Source: Spirochaetota bacterium (GTDB lineage: Bacteria > Spirochaetota > UBA4802 > UBA5550). From it: a stretch of DNA of 33,233 nt. The notes beneath the pieces are model-generated. The model was not told the DNA's origin, made no database searches, and worked only from the letters and a program-made list of their open reading frames with translations. The position numbers and the translations under genes are program-made. Positions 8,567-16,982 of this stretch are shown in pieces. Numbering within the stretch: the stretch's first letter is position 1; each line of letters opens with the position of its first letter. The DNA is taken from positions 1 through 33,233 of the forward strand of contig JAAYBQ010000282.1 in NCBI GenBank assembly GCA_012730035.1, given 5' to 3'.

Positions 8567-10381
8567 ATGAACGGGATAACACTCAAAATTCTTTTAATTA
8601 CTCTCTCTTTACTGCTGCCGCCGGCCTCCGGGAAACCTGCTTTTGCCGGTAACGAATTACTTGACGCGGCAGTACCGGCCGTTATCAATGCACCCGCAGG
8701 TGGAACATTCACATTCCCTGTAAAAATAACAATCCCGGAAAAATCGTACATATACGCAAATCCCAAAGGCCCTGGAATCGGCAAAGCCACATCACTTGAT
8801 TTTAAACTTCCCGTCGGCTTCAGGCTTGTAAAGGTGGATTACCCTGCGGGTGAAAAATATACACCCGCAGGTTTCGATGACCATGTTATTATCTGGAAAA
8901 AAAATGCCCTTGTAAATGTCACCATATATGTTCAGCCCGATCTTAAACCCGGCAGATACCCGCTGCCGCTTAACATAAACATGCTGCAGTGCACCGATGT
9001 ATGCATCCCCTTTGACCGTGATTACATCATCACCCTGGATGTTTCAGAGCTGTCTGGCGCCGCCATAAGCATAGACTCAGCAGTAAATGGCGGACCTTCA
9101 ACAGGCACACACAAATCCGCCATCACGAAACTGCCAGCCGAATTTTCACAGCTCACGCCTGTCTGCATCGATAAAAAAATTACCGGCATAATACAGGCCA
9201 TTCTGCTCGGAATAATTGCCGGGTTCATACTCAATCTTATGCCATGCGTACTCCCGGTTGTCAGCCTTAAGGTTATGGCGCTCATACAGCACAGGGAATC
9301 AGGTGACCTGCAGAGCCAGCGTAACCACGGACTTTTATTCTCAGCGGGCATAATATCAAGCTTCCTTCTTCTTGCCTCCCTGGCTGCATTTTCAGGCTAC
9401 AAGTGGGGCGGGCTGTTTCAGCAGACATATTTTGTAGCAGGAATGGCCGTGTTTGTATTTGCCATGGCCCTCTCCCTCTTTGGCGTCTTTACAATTAATA
9501 TTCCCGGTTTCGCGGGCAGGGCTGCTTCACGGCCCGGAAGAGGATATTCAGACTCGTTCATAAAGGGTGTACTGGCGACGTTGCTTGCTACACCCTGCAG
9601 CGGCCCCTTCCTTGGTGGCGTACTGGCCTGGGCTTTTATTCAACCCGCTTTTGTTATATTCCTGATCTTTGCATCTGTTGGTGCAGGAATGGCCATGCCC
9701 TATGTTTTGCTCGCAGCTGTCCCCGCGCTTGCGCGCTTTGTTCCACGCCCGGGCACATGGATGAGTACACTTGAAGTGATAATGGGATTTCTGCTTGTAT
9801 TCACTTCGGTTTACCTTATATCTTTTCTTGGGCATGACAATGCTGTTTCAACTCTGGTTTTGATGGTATTTGTATCAATGGGACTGTGGCAGTACGGAAA
9901 GTACGGCAACATCACGGCAAGCCCGCTATCTCGCCGTATCTCATCTGCACTGCTCGCACTACTGATTATTACCGGCTTCGCCGTATCTTTTATTTTTATT
10001 ACACCCGGAGAAAGTGAGCCCGAAAAAACCGGTTTCAACATAGAGCAGCTGATGTCTAACAGGGACTCTGGTAAAATAACAGTCCTCAGTTTCACTGCAG
10101 ACTGGTGCCCAAACTGCAAACTCGTTGAAAAAACAGCACTCAATACCAGGCGTGTAAAAACAATATTAGCTGATGAAAACGTCCGCTTCATGGTGGCAGA
10201 TATCACCCGTAAAAATCCCGCGGCAGAGGAATTGATGTCCAGGCTGGGCAGCAACTCCATCCCCTTTCTCGCAGTTTTCCCGGCCGGCAAGGGATTTGTT
10301 AAACCTTTCTGCCTGCGCGATATCTATTCAGCGGGTGATGTGGTGACAGCCGTAGAAGCGGCAAAACTTAACAACAGATAG
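8567..10381 (+). CDS. dsbD: Thiol:disulfide interchange protein DsbD-like
   Basis: 604-residue membrane protein that carries electrons from cytoplasmic thioredoxin to the periplasm. The ATG at 8567 follows AGGG and starts a signal peptide (ITLKILLITLSLLLPPASG); a frame to 8522 would add 15 residues. The N-terminal periplasmic domain has Cys142 and Cys146 (QCTDVCIPFD, CX3C). The eight-helix DsbD core has Cys227 (LMPCVLPVVSLK) and Cys344 (LATPCSGPFLGG). The C-terminal thioredoxin-like domain has Cys514/Cys517 in ADWCPNCK. All three redox pairs of the family are therefore present. E. coli DsbD has CX5C in its N-terminal domain, so this is nearer to the CX3C subgroup. The HAD gene starts 9 nt after the stop, implying cotranscription. 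Confidence 0.93.
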   Translation: MNGITLKILLITLSLLLPPASGKPAFAGNELLDAAVPAVINAPAGGTFTFPVKITIPEKSYIYANPKGPGIGKATSLDFKLPVGFRLVKVDYPAGEKYTPAGFDDHVIIWKKNALVNVTIYVQPDLKPGRYPLPLNINMLQCTDVCIPFDRDYIITLDVSELSGAAISIDSAVNGGPSTGTHKSAITKLPAEFSQLTPVCIDKKITGIIQAILLGIIAGFILNLMPCVLPVVSLKVMALIQHRESGDLQSQRNHGLLFSAGIISSFLLLASLAAFSGYKWGGLFQQTYFVAGMAVFVFAMALSLFGVFTINIPGFAGRAASRPGRGYSDSFIKGVLATLLATPCSGPFLGGVLAWAFIQPAFVIFLIFASVGAGMAMPYVLLAAVPALARFVPRPGTWMSTLEVIMGFLLVFTSVYLISFLGHDNAVSTLVLMVFVSMGLWQYGKYGNITASPLSRRISSALLALLIITGFAVSFIFITPGESEPEKTGFNIEQLMSNRDSGKITVLSFTADWCPNCKLVEKTALNTRRVKTILADENVRFMVADITRKNPAAEELMSRLGSNSIPFLAVFPAGKGFVKPFCLRDIYSAGDVVTAVEAAKLNNR

Positions 10382-10390
10382 AGGACCATT

Positions 10391-11227
10391 ATGCCCGAAC
10401 TTGAAAGTCATCTCATAGACGATCTCAGCAACCAGAAAGCATTTTTTATTGACATGGACGGGGTCATCAACAAGGGGAACAGCCTTATACCCGGTGCAAA
10501 GAGATTTGTTGACCGGCTAAAAGAGGGCAATCATAAATTTCTTTTTATAACAAACAATTCTTATTACACAGCAACCGACCTGCGCAACCGCCTTGCATCG
10601 ATGGGTCTTGAAGCTGACGAAAACTGCTTTTTTACATCTGCGATGTCAACGGCAAACTTTCTTGAAAACCAGAACTACGGGTGCAGAGCCTATGTCATAG
10701 GCGGCCCCGGACTCCGCCAGGAACTTGAATCTGCGGGCGTACGTATAACAAAAGAAAAACCGGATTACGTAATTGTAGGCGAAACCGAAGAATATGATTA
10801 CATGAGCATAATCGAGGCCACACATCTTATACAGGAGGGAGCCAGGTTCATCGCAACCAATCAGGACATTACCGGTCCCACACCGCGGGGCCCGGTTCCG
10901 GCATGCGGAGCACTGGTCGCGCCAATAGAAAGGGTAACCGGCGTAAAGGCATACTTTCTCGGCAAACCCAATCCCGTGATGATGTACTGGGCCAGAAAAA
11001 AACTCAAAGTCCACACAAGGAACTCTTTCATGATCGGGGATCGCATGGACACCGATATAGTAGGGGGCCTTGAGGCTGGAATGACATGCTGCCTTGTTCT
11101 AACCGGTGTAACATCCCGCCATTCATTAAAAAAATTTCCATACCAGCCCGACTACATATTCGAGTCCGTAGACGAAATTGATCCGGACAGGATACTCTCA
11201 AAGTGGGACAAGCGCTGCAGAAAATAG
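10391..11227 (+). CDS. HAD-IIA (NagD-like) phosphatase
   Basis: 278-residue cytosolic phosphatase of the NagD / p-nitrophenyl phosphatase group. Motif I is FFIDMDGVINKG with Asp21 (nucleophile) and Asp23; motif II is FITNNS (Thr54); motif III is the lysine of YFLGKPNP; motif IV is IGDRMDTDI with Asp217 and Asp222. The C2-type cap lies between motifs II and III, containing GPTPRGPVPACGAL. The ATG at 10391 has GAGG 6 nt upstream and the gene follows dsbD by 9 nt. Family members act on small sugar phosphates, nucleotides or glycerol phosphates; the substrate here cannot be told. Confidence 0.92.
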   Translation: MPELESHLIDDLSNQKAFFIDMDGVINKGNSLIPGAKRFVDRLKEGNHKFLFITNNSYYTATDLRNRLASMGLEADENCFFTSAMSTANFLENQNYGCRAYVIGGPGLRQELESAGVRITKEKPDYVIVGETEEYDYMSIIEATHLIQEGARFIATNQDITGPTPRGPVPACGALVAPIERVTGVKAYFLGKPNPVMMYWARKKLKVHTRNSFMIGDRMDTDIVGGLEAGMTCCLVLTGVTSRHSLKKFPYQPDYIFESVDEIDPDRILSKWDKRCRK

Positions 11228-11442
11228 ACCTGCGGGATAATTCAGGAATAAACCAGGCAAACTCAGCAATATCTCGTTGACAATAAACCTGATTCATCAG
11301 CATTTAAACGTGGCATTAACCCGGCTGTTCCTGAATGGATATTGTCGTGTTTAAACCATAATACCCGTGAGTATGAGGCAGCCCCGGAATTAATATATTC
11401 CGCATACTCCGGATTAAAAATAACAATCACTGGAGTATCGAT

Positions 11443-12231
11443 CTGAAAAATCTTTCGCAAAAAGATATAGACTTTTTCCTTGAAACAACAAAGTCAGCCG
11501 GTGACTGGGCCTTTGAATACCAGAGGCAGAACATAATCATGTGCCGCAAGGATGACCATTCCATAGTAACCCACGCGGACATCTACATCCAGGATCACCT
11601 CGTAAAAAAAATATCCCGCAGGTTCCCTTCGTTTACATTTATCGGTGAAGAGACCCCTGCTGACCGCGATGTGCTTGCCCCGGATAAAGTATCAGTTATC
11701 ATTGATCCCATAGACGGCACCGCGATGTACAGCATGCACCTGCCTATATGGTGTGTATCTATAGGGATATTCTTCGGCTATAAACCGGTTTACGGATTTG
11801 TTTATTCTCCAGGGTGCGGCATGATGTTCCACTCCGACAATGAATGCGCGTGGCTTAACGGAAACAGGCTCCGTGTTGACCCCGACATTGATATCGACAA
11901 CGAAACAAACATTTTCTATTCATCCGAAATCCGGGATGTTAAAATAAATTTCAGCGGCAAGGTCCGCAACCTCGGGTCAACCGCCCTGCACGCCTGCCTT
12001 ACAACAGACAATATGCGCAACAGGACACTTGCCTTTATAGGCAAATCCTATCTGTGGGACTGGGCGGGTGCTATTCCCATAATGGAAAAGGCGGGAGTAA
12101 AGATTTGCTACATAGATGGCCGGGGCCTTGATTATGCCGCGATTATTGAAAACGGCTACGAACTTGAAGACTACGCGATTGCCTATACCTGCAGTGATTT
12201 TGAAAAAATCCGGACGGTTCTATCCAGGTAA
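11443..12231 (+). CDS. Inositol-monophosphatase-family protein (apparent CTG start)
   Basis: About 262 residues. The first ATG in frame is at 11539, but the family's N-terminal helix is clearly encoded upstream (LSQKDIDFFLETTKSAGDWA, then EYQRQN). From the in-frame stop at 11374 to 11539 there is no ATG, GTG or TTG; CTG at 11443 has GGAG (11432-11435) 7 nt before it, so I choose it. Metal-binding motifs are intact: Glu69/Glu70 in GEETP, Asp88-Pro-Ile-Asp91-Gly-Thr, and Asp206 in WDWAGA. This Mg-dependent, Li-sensitive fold includes inositol monophosphatase, fructose-1,6-bisphosphatase IV and CysQ; the substrate is uncertain. It follows the HAD phosphatase after 215 nt and ends 7 nt before the convergent mnmE stop. 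Confidence 0.85.
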   Translation: MKNLSQKDIDFFLETTKSAGDWAFEYQRQNIIMCRKDDHSIVTHADIYIQDHLVKKISRRFPSFTFIGEETPADRDVLAPDKVSVIIDPIDGTAMYSMHLPIWCVSIGIFFGYKPVYGFVYSPGCGMMFHSDNECAWLNGNRLRVDPDIDIDNETNIFYSSEIRDVKINFSGKVRNLGSTALHACLTTDNMRNRTLAFIGKSYLWDWAGAIPIMEKAGVKICYIDGRGLDYAAIIENGYELEDYAIAYTCSDFEKIRTVLSR

Positions 12232-12238
12232 TTTTCTG

Positions 12239-13594
12239 CTATTTGCCTATGCAGAACCTGCTGAAAATCGATCCAAGCACGTCGTCAGGAGTTATCTCAC
12301 CAGTAACTTCAGACAGTATGGCCACAAGCTCGTCCAGTTCAAATGCAATTATCTCGGGAAGTTCATGCCGCCCGAACAGTTCCGAGAGTCCGTTCATCCG
12401 TTCAATGGCTGAATCGAGAATGTTCAGCACGCGCACATCCGCCAGAAAAGAATTTTTGCAGTCAGAAAATTCTCCCGAGACCACCCCCTTCAGGGCATCT
12501 TCAAGATCAGCGAATCCAACGCCGCTCTTTGCGCTTATCGGTATAAACGGGTAACCGGTCTCACGCGACAGTGATTTCGCGAAATTCTTATCGACCAGGT
12601 CAATCTTGTTTAGTATAAAAAGACATTTCTTGTTGCCTATGCTGCTTATGATCTCTTTATCCTCTGCGGTAATACCTGACGAGGCATCTATTACCATCAG
12701 CACCACGCTGGCGTCCGCAATTTTTTTACGAGTAAGCTCTATACCCATGCGCTCAACATCATCCGAAGGCTCGCCAATACCTGCAGTGTCCGTAAGGTTA
12801 ATCCTTATCCCGGCAATTTGCAGGGTCTCGCGTATAAGATCGCGTGTAGTGCCCGGTATATCCGAAACCAGCACCCTCTCTTCGTTCAGTATCAGGTTCA
12901 TAAGGCTCGACTTGCCCACATTGGGCCTGCCTGCCAGTATTACGTCAAGGCCGTGCGACGCCCGCCTCCCCTCGCCGCATCTCCTTCTGATATCAATGAG
13001 AGAATCCTCCACCGACCTGACCCTGACCAGGGCGCTTTCGTATGACACAAACTCAATATCCTGATCCGAAAAATCTATATCAGCCTCAATGTCAGCCTTA
13101 AGGAGCACAAGTTCTTCACGCAGGGCTGCTACCGCATCTCTGAGAGAACCATGCATCTGCGAGAGTGATGCGCTTATCTCCCACTCGCTGCGTGCGTTTA
13201 TAAGGCTGTTTATGGCCTCTGCCGCCGTAAGGTCCATCCTTCCGTTCAAAAATGCACGCTTCGAAAACTCGCCCGGCCCTGCAGCACGCACACCATGCCT
13301 GAAAAGAACCCTCAGTATCCGGCTTACCACAAGAGGATTCCCGTGACAGAAAATTTCCGTCATATCCTCGCCCGTAAAGCTCGCGGGTCCACTGTAAAAA
13401 ACAAGCACAACGTCATCAACGATGGTGTCTCCATCAATTATAGACCCGTAAGCCGCGTACCTGTTTTTTATTAAGTTACTTTTACTGAAGATTGAGCATG
13501 CGGCCCCGTATGATTCAGGACCGCTCACCCTTATGATTGCAATTGAAGAATTTACCGGCGCAGATGCCGGGGCGCAGATTGTATCGCTGGACAT
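12239..13594 (-). CDS. mnmE: tRNA modification GTPase MnmE
   Basis: 451-residue GTPase that with MnmG installs the 5-(carboxymethyl)aminomethyl group at U34 of tRNAs. The N-terminal formyl-THF-binding domain contains TICAPASAP and GPGEFSKRAFLNGRMDLTAA. The G domain inserted in the helical domain has GRPNVGKSS (about 221-229), the DIPGTTRD switch, DTAG and NKID. The C-terminal hallmark FCIGK with catalytic Cys448 is present. The ATG overlaps the jag stop by one base (TAATG), giving translational coupling. Length is standard. Confidence 0.98.
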   Translation of the reverse strand: MSSDTICAPASAPVNSSIAIIRVSGPESYGAACSIFSKSNLIKNRYAAYGSIIDGDTIVDDVVLVFYSGPASFTGEDMTEIFCHGNPLVVSRILRVLFRHGVRAAGPGEFSKRAFLNGRMDLTAAEAINSLINARSEWEISASLSQMHGSLRDAVAALREELVLLKADIEADIDFSDQDIEFVSYESALVRVRSVEDSLIDIRRRCGEGRRASHGLDVILAGRPNVGKSSLMNLILNEERVLVSDIPGTTRDLIRETLQIAGIRINLTDTAGIGEPSDDVERMGIELTRKKIADASVVLMVIDASSGITAEDKEIISSIGNKKCLFILNKIDLVDKNFAKSLSRETGYPFIPISAKSGVGFADLEDALKGVVSGEFSDCKNSFLADVRVLNILDSAIERMNGLSELFGRHELPEIIAFELDELVAILSEVTGEITPDDVLGSIFSRFCIGK

Positions 13595-14238
13595 TATTTT
13601 TTACTGGAAGGCGATATCCTGATCTTTCTGTATATGCCCTGCCCCTCACTCTTTGTAACAACGCGCTTGTCGTTCTGCAGCGTAAGGTGTATAAGCCTTC
13701 TTTCAAGGGGATTCATCGGCTCAAGAGTCAACGGCCTGCCCGACTTGACTACCTTGATGGCCATGTCCCTTGACATCTTTTTAAGCGCCTTCTCTCTCTT
13801 ATCCCTGTAAGCCTCAATATCGAGGATTATCTTCTTTTCGCTTCCGGTCGCATTGTTTATCATAAGATTAACCATGAACTGGAGTGCCTCAAGTGTTTTT
13901 CCTTTTTTCCCGATTATCAGGCCCGAACTGCTTTTGCTGTCCAGCTCCACATATACTTTTGTTTCGCCCTCTTTTATATCTTTAACTGTGCCCTCTATGT
14001 CCATCTTATTAAGCAGGGTTTCGAGAATTTCCCTGACTTTATCACCGACATCCTCTCCTCCCTCGTTGTAATAGATCCTGACCTTTGCCGGCCTTGACAC
14101 ACCGAACCCGAAAATTCCGCTTTTACCCTGATCAATAACCTCTACATTAACTTTAGAGGCGTCCCTTATTCCCAGTTCCGCAAGGGCTTTCTTGGTCGCA
14201 TCATCAGATGTGCGGCCTTCAACTTCGATTACTTTCAT
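13594..14238 (-). CDS. khpB: RNA-binding protein KhpB/Jag
   Basis: 214-residue protein with the three Jag modules. The Jag-N domain (about 1-50) contains GRTSDDATKKALAELG and GKSGIFGFG. The KH domain (about 80-150) contains the loop GLIIGKKGKTLEALQFMVN. The C-terminal R3H domain (about 155-212) ends with KSEGQGIYRKIRISPS. It binds RNA and in other bacteria affects cell division and envelope synthesis together with KhpA. GGAGG lies 7 nt upstream of the ATG. It sits between yidC and mnmE, as in many genomes. Confidence 0.95.
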   Translation of the reverse strand: MKVIEVEGRTSDDATKKALAELGIRDASKVNVEVIDQGKSGIFGFGVSRPAKVRIYYNEGGEDVGDKVREILETLLNKMDIEGTVKDIKEGETKVYVELDSKSSSGLIIGKKGKTLEALQFMVNLMINNATGSEKKIILDIEAYRDKREKALKKMSRDMAIKVVKSGRPLTLEPMNPLERRLIHLTLQNDKRVVTKSEGQGIYRKIRISPSSKK

Positions 14239-14284
14239 TATAAAGCCTCCAGACTTGTAATTGTATAATATCGTATATCACCAT

Positions 14285-15925
14285 TTAAGCTTTTTTCCCT
14301 ATCCTGTTAACTATCGTCTGGTTAAGTATCTGGTAAAGGTTCTGCAGCAGCCAGTAAAGAACCAGTCCGGACGGCATGGTCCAGAAAATAAAGAGCAGAA
14401 TTACCGGCATCATGTACATCATCATCTTTTGCTGCTGGTTCCCCGTATCCACCATTGTCTGTTTCTGCTGTATGATTGTTGATACAGTCATAAGAAGGGG
14501 CAGAATGTTTATGTTAAAACCAGATACTGCAAAAACAGTGTCGGGCATTGAAAGGTCTTTCATCCAGAGCATGAACGGGGCATTCCACATATCAATAGAA
14601 TTGATGAGCGCGCTGTAAAGCCCGAAGAAGAAAGGCATCTGCAGCAATAACGGCAGGCATCCCCCCAGGGGATTAACCTTGTTCTCCTTGTACATCCTCA
14701 TCATTTCGCGCTGAGCCACATCGGGCTTGTCCTTGTATTTGGCCTGCATCTTCTTTATTTCCGGCGCAAGCTCCTGCATTTTCTTCATCGAGTCCGTGGA
14801 CTTCTTGGTAAGAGGCATAAAAACTATTTTTGTCAGGACAGAGAAGACCACAAGAGACCATCCCAGGTTCCCGAAAAGTTTATTTATCCAGCTGAGCGAC
14901 CATATAACAAAATACCTTATCGGTTCAATAAGCGTGCTCACGTCAGAGGCATCAACCAGCATCGGGTCAACGGACTTCAGCATTGTCTTGTCCTTTTCAC
15001 CCAGATAAATCCTGAAGGAGCGCACAAGCTGTTGGCCGGGGGCAATCTCTTTCATTTCAACAGCCATACCCGTCCTGCACCCTGTATGCGCCCTGTTATC
15101 AAAGAGCATTGTTGCTCCCGTAAAATCAGCTGGCTTCATTATAAGCAGAAAGTACCTGCTCATAATACCAGTGTAATCGATTGCTCCGCTTACCCTTTTC
15201 AGATCCTCAGCCTTCGAAAAAAAGCCGCCCCCCTTCAGGTTCTGCTCATAATCATTCGCTACAGAATATATACCGGTCATACCGTTGTACCTGTTGGAAT
15301 AATCCAGTTCAGGCCCCAGTATGTCCGAAGGCGAAAATACTGCTAAACTGTTTTTAAACGCAAGTGGCTGCCGGCTTCTGTTAATAAAGTTATAATCAAT
15401 TGTAAAATCATAACCCTTCTCTGTAAAGCGGTAGACCTTTTCAATCCTCAGAGGTTTGCCGTCCATGTTAAGGTCGGTAAAAAATTTAATGGTTTTATCA
15501 TCCAGCTTTACATAATTCCAAACTGCATCAGCAAGGCTGTTGCCTGTCATGAACTCATCTTCTGTAAAGTGGACAGCAAAATCAAGGGTACCCTTTGTGC
15601 TGAAATGATTGCCGAAAACCAGGTCAATATTACGTTCCCTGTAATTGGCTTTTTTTATTGCCGCACCGCGGCTGGTCAGTTCAAATTTAAACTTTTCCGT
15701 AGAAAGGTCTATCGATTCCTCTTTTGCGTTTTTTGATGCTGGAATTATTATTACAGATTTTTCCGGAATAATCTGCTCTGCTGCCACAGTCTTGTCTGTG
15801 CTGACTGCAGTTGTCCCGGGTGTGGCATTCTGCTCAACTTTATCAGCGTCAGGGGCAAAATACCATATCCACGCAGCCCACAAGCCGGCTGTGAGGACAA
15901 ATGCTAACAAGGTTCTTTTTTCCAT
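14285..15925 (-). CDS. yidC: Membrane protein insertase YidC
   Basis: 546-residue inner-membrane insertase acting alone or with SecYEG. The protein begins MEKRTLLAFVLTAG, a first transmembrane helix (about 5-22), followed by a large periplasmic beta domain (about 60-330) typical of Gram-negative YidC. The conserved C-terminal insertase core starts near residue 345 (WSLSWINKLFGNLGWSLVV) and includes KPDVAQREMMRMYKE, NPLGGCLPLLLQMPFFFGLY and the final WTMPSGLVLYWLLQN segment. AAGGA lies 7 nt upstream of the ATG. The neighbouring yidD and jag genes are the usual context. Confidence 0.98.
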   Translation of the reverse strand: MEKRTLLAFVLTAGLWAAWIWYFAPDADKVEQNATPGTTAVSTDKTVAAEQIIPEKSVIIIPASKNAKEESIDLSTEKFKFELTSRGAAIKKANYRERNIDLVFGNHFSTKGTLDFAVHFTEDEFMTGNSLADAVWNYVKLDDKTIKFFTDLNMDGKPLRIEKVYRFTEKGYDFTIDYNFINRSRQPLAFKNSLAVFSPSDILGPELDYSNRYNGMTGIYSVANDYEQNLKGGGFFSKAEDLKRVSGAIDYTGIMSRYFLLIMKPADFTGATMLFDNRAHTGCRTGMAVEMKEIAPGQQLVRSFRIYLGEKDKTMLKSVDPMLVDASDVSTLIEPIRYFVIWSLSWINKLFGNLGWSLVVFSVLTKIVFMPLTKKSTDSMKKMQELAPEIKKMQAKYKDKPDVAQREMMRMYKENKVNPLGGCLPLLLQMPFFFGLYSALINSIDMWNAPFMLWMKDLSMPDTVFAVSGFNINILPLLMTVSTIIQQKQTMVDTGNQQQKMMMYMMPVILLFIFWTMPSGLVLYWLLQNLYQILNQTIVNRIGKKA

Positions 15926-16010
15926 TATTTATTCCTTACTATTAAATTAATTAAAATTACCCGTACTTATGGATACACTTACAGACTGGAAAAAGGCCGG
16001 AATATTAAGG

Positions 16011-16073
16011 CAGGAACAGGATCAAATATGAAGTTATTTCCTGAAACTGAATGTTTCAGGAACAGGATCAAAT
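16011..16073. repeat. 17-nt direct repeat spanning the yidD 3' end
   Basis: CAGGAACAGGATCAAAT occurs at 16011-16027 and again at 16057-16073. The right copy codes (minus strand) for FDPVP of YidD; the left copy lies past the yidD stop. Confidence 0.8.
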
Positions 16074-16306
16074 CCGCAGCCGCCGAAAGGATTACATGAC
16101 AATATCCTTTTTACGGCAAGATAGCCACCCTTGATTATCCCGAATCTTCTGATTGCCTGGACCGAATAGGCCGAGCACGTGGGATAATACCTGCATGCGG
16201 CAGGCAAAAGAGGTGATATTAACAGCTTATAAAACTTTATTATATAAACAGCCGCTTCTGAAAAAATCCTGCCGGCTGAACTGCTGATAATTCTAATCAG
16301 ATTCAT
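16034..16306 (-). CDS. yidD: Membrane protein insertion efficiency factor YidD
   Basis: 90-residue membrane-associated protein that assists YidC-dependent insertion. Family signatures are KFYKLLISPLLPAACRYYP, TCSAYSVQAI, GGYLAVKRILSCNPF and the terminal FDPVPE. The ATG at 16306 overlaps the rnpA end by 14 nt, and GGGG lies 8 nt upstream of it. An amphipathic N-terminal helix precedes the core, as usual. A 10-bp inverted repeat (16038-16047 with 16053-16062) overlaps its last codons. Confidence 0.96.
   Translation of the reverse strand: MNLIRIISSSAGRIFSEAAVYIIKFYKLLISPLLPAACRYYPTCSAYSVQAIRRFGIIKGGYLAVKRILSCNPFGGCGFDPVPETFSFRK
16038..16062 (-). terminator. Hairpin within the last codons of yidD
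   Basis: Perfect 10-bp inverted repeat TTCCTGAAAC / GTTTCAGGAA with a 5-nt loop. It ends just before the yidD stop and is followed on the minus strand by AATAACTTC, without a strong T-run. It may attenuate or process the transcript between yidD and yidC, where a 108-nt gap occurs. Confidence 0.35.
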
Positions 16307-16664
16307 TTAAGATCCCCGAGTTTTTGAATACTTTTACCAGATCGCCCCTAAATTCTTCAAAACTCATCTCCCTGGAGCCCGGGCCGGGTTTAATTATAAT
16401 AGAGATCCCTGTATTCATATTATCTAATAATTCATAGCAAATGGCTCTAATTCTTCGCTTAATCCTGTTTCTGTCATGAGCCTTTCCCAGCTTTCTGCTG
16501 AGTGATATTCCTATCCTTATATTCTTTATGGCTGAATTATTACTTTTTTCTTCAAATTTGCTCTTTAAATGGAAAACAATAACTGTTCTACCCCTAAATT
16601 TTTTTCCCCTGGTGAAGACTTCGTTATATGCTCTCCTCCCTTTAAGTGAATATTCCTTTTTCAC
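16293..16664 (-). CDS. rnpA: Ribonuclease P protein component
   Basis: 123-residue basic protein that assists the RNase P RNA in 5' maturation of tRNAs. The family core is visible: GRRAYNEVFTRGKKFRGRT near the N-terminus and the RNR signature LGKAHDRNRIKRRIRAI in the middle. Start is GTG at 16664, 23 nt after the rpmH stop. An ATG a few bases upstream (16675) is in another frame and closes after four codons. Typical rpmH-rnpA order. Confidence 0.95.
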   Translation of the reverse strand: MKKEYSLKGRRAYNEVFTRGKKFRGRTVIVFHLKSKFEEKSNNSAIKNIRIGISLSRKLGKAHDRNRIKRRIRAICYELLDNMNTGISIIIKPGPGSREMSFEEFRGDLVKVFKNSGILNESD

Positions 16665-16687
16665 ACCCTTTTCATGCTGAAATCAGA

Positions 16688-16846
16688 TTATTTGGGCATC
16701 CTTTTCTCGTCAGAGACTGTAAGTCTCTTTCTACCTTTTCTTCTCCTTCTCATAAGAACTTTTCTTCCTTCCTCTGTGAGCATTCTTGCCCTGAAGCCAT
16801 GCTTCCTTACCCTTTTCGTTTTGCTCGGCTGAAATGTCCTCTGCAT
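16688..16846 (-). CDS. rpmH: 50S ribosomal protein L34
   Basis: 52-residue, strongly basic ribosomal protein. It begins [20 protein letters not shown] and continues with [20 protein letters not shown] and RLTV, the complete L34 consensus. Most L34 proteins stop at about 44-47 residues soon after RLT; this one continues with VSDEKRMPK. The ATG at 16846 has GAGGTA 7 nt upstream. It is the first gene of the rpmH-rnpA-yidD-yidC-khpB-mnmE cluster, and no dnaA lies upstream, so the replication origin is not evident here. Confidence 0.97.
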   Translation of the reverse strand: MQRTFQPSKTKRVRKHGFRARMLTEEGRKVLMRRRRKGRKRLTVSDEKRMPK

Positions 16847-16927
16847 TTGAAGTACCTCTCTAAGATTATGATTTCAATATCTGAATATTGGTTATTTTCA
16901 GTTAAAACAGTCCCAAATTAAAGGATT

Positions 16928-16955
16928 ATCGTAAAATCAGTACGGTTTTTGTCAA
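16928..16955 (-). promoter_or_regulatory. Putative rpmH promoter
   Basis: Minus strand: perfect -35 TTGACA (16950-16955), 16 nt, then TACGAT (16928-16933). Expected start near 16920, giving a leader of about 75 nt before the L34 ATG. Confidence 0.5.
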
Positions 16956-16982
16956 TATTAATTTCCGGCAAAACAGTACTCA

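Noticed and set aside
16847-16982. Replication origin beside rpmH
   Set aside because: No dnaA gene and no cluster of DnaA boxes (TTATCCACA) in the spacer; only a promoter is supported.
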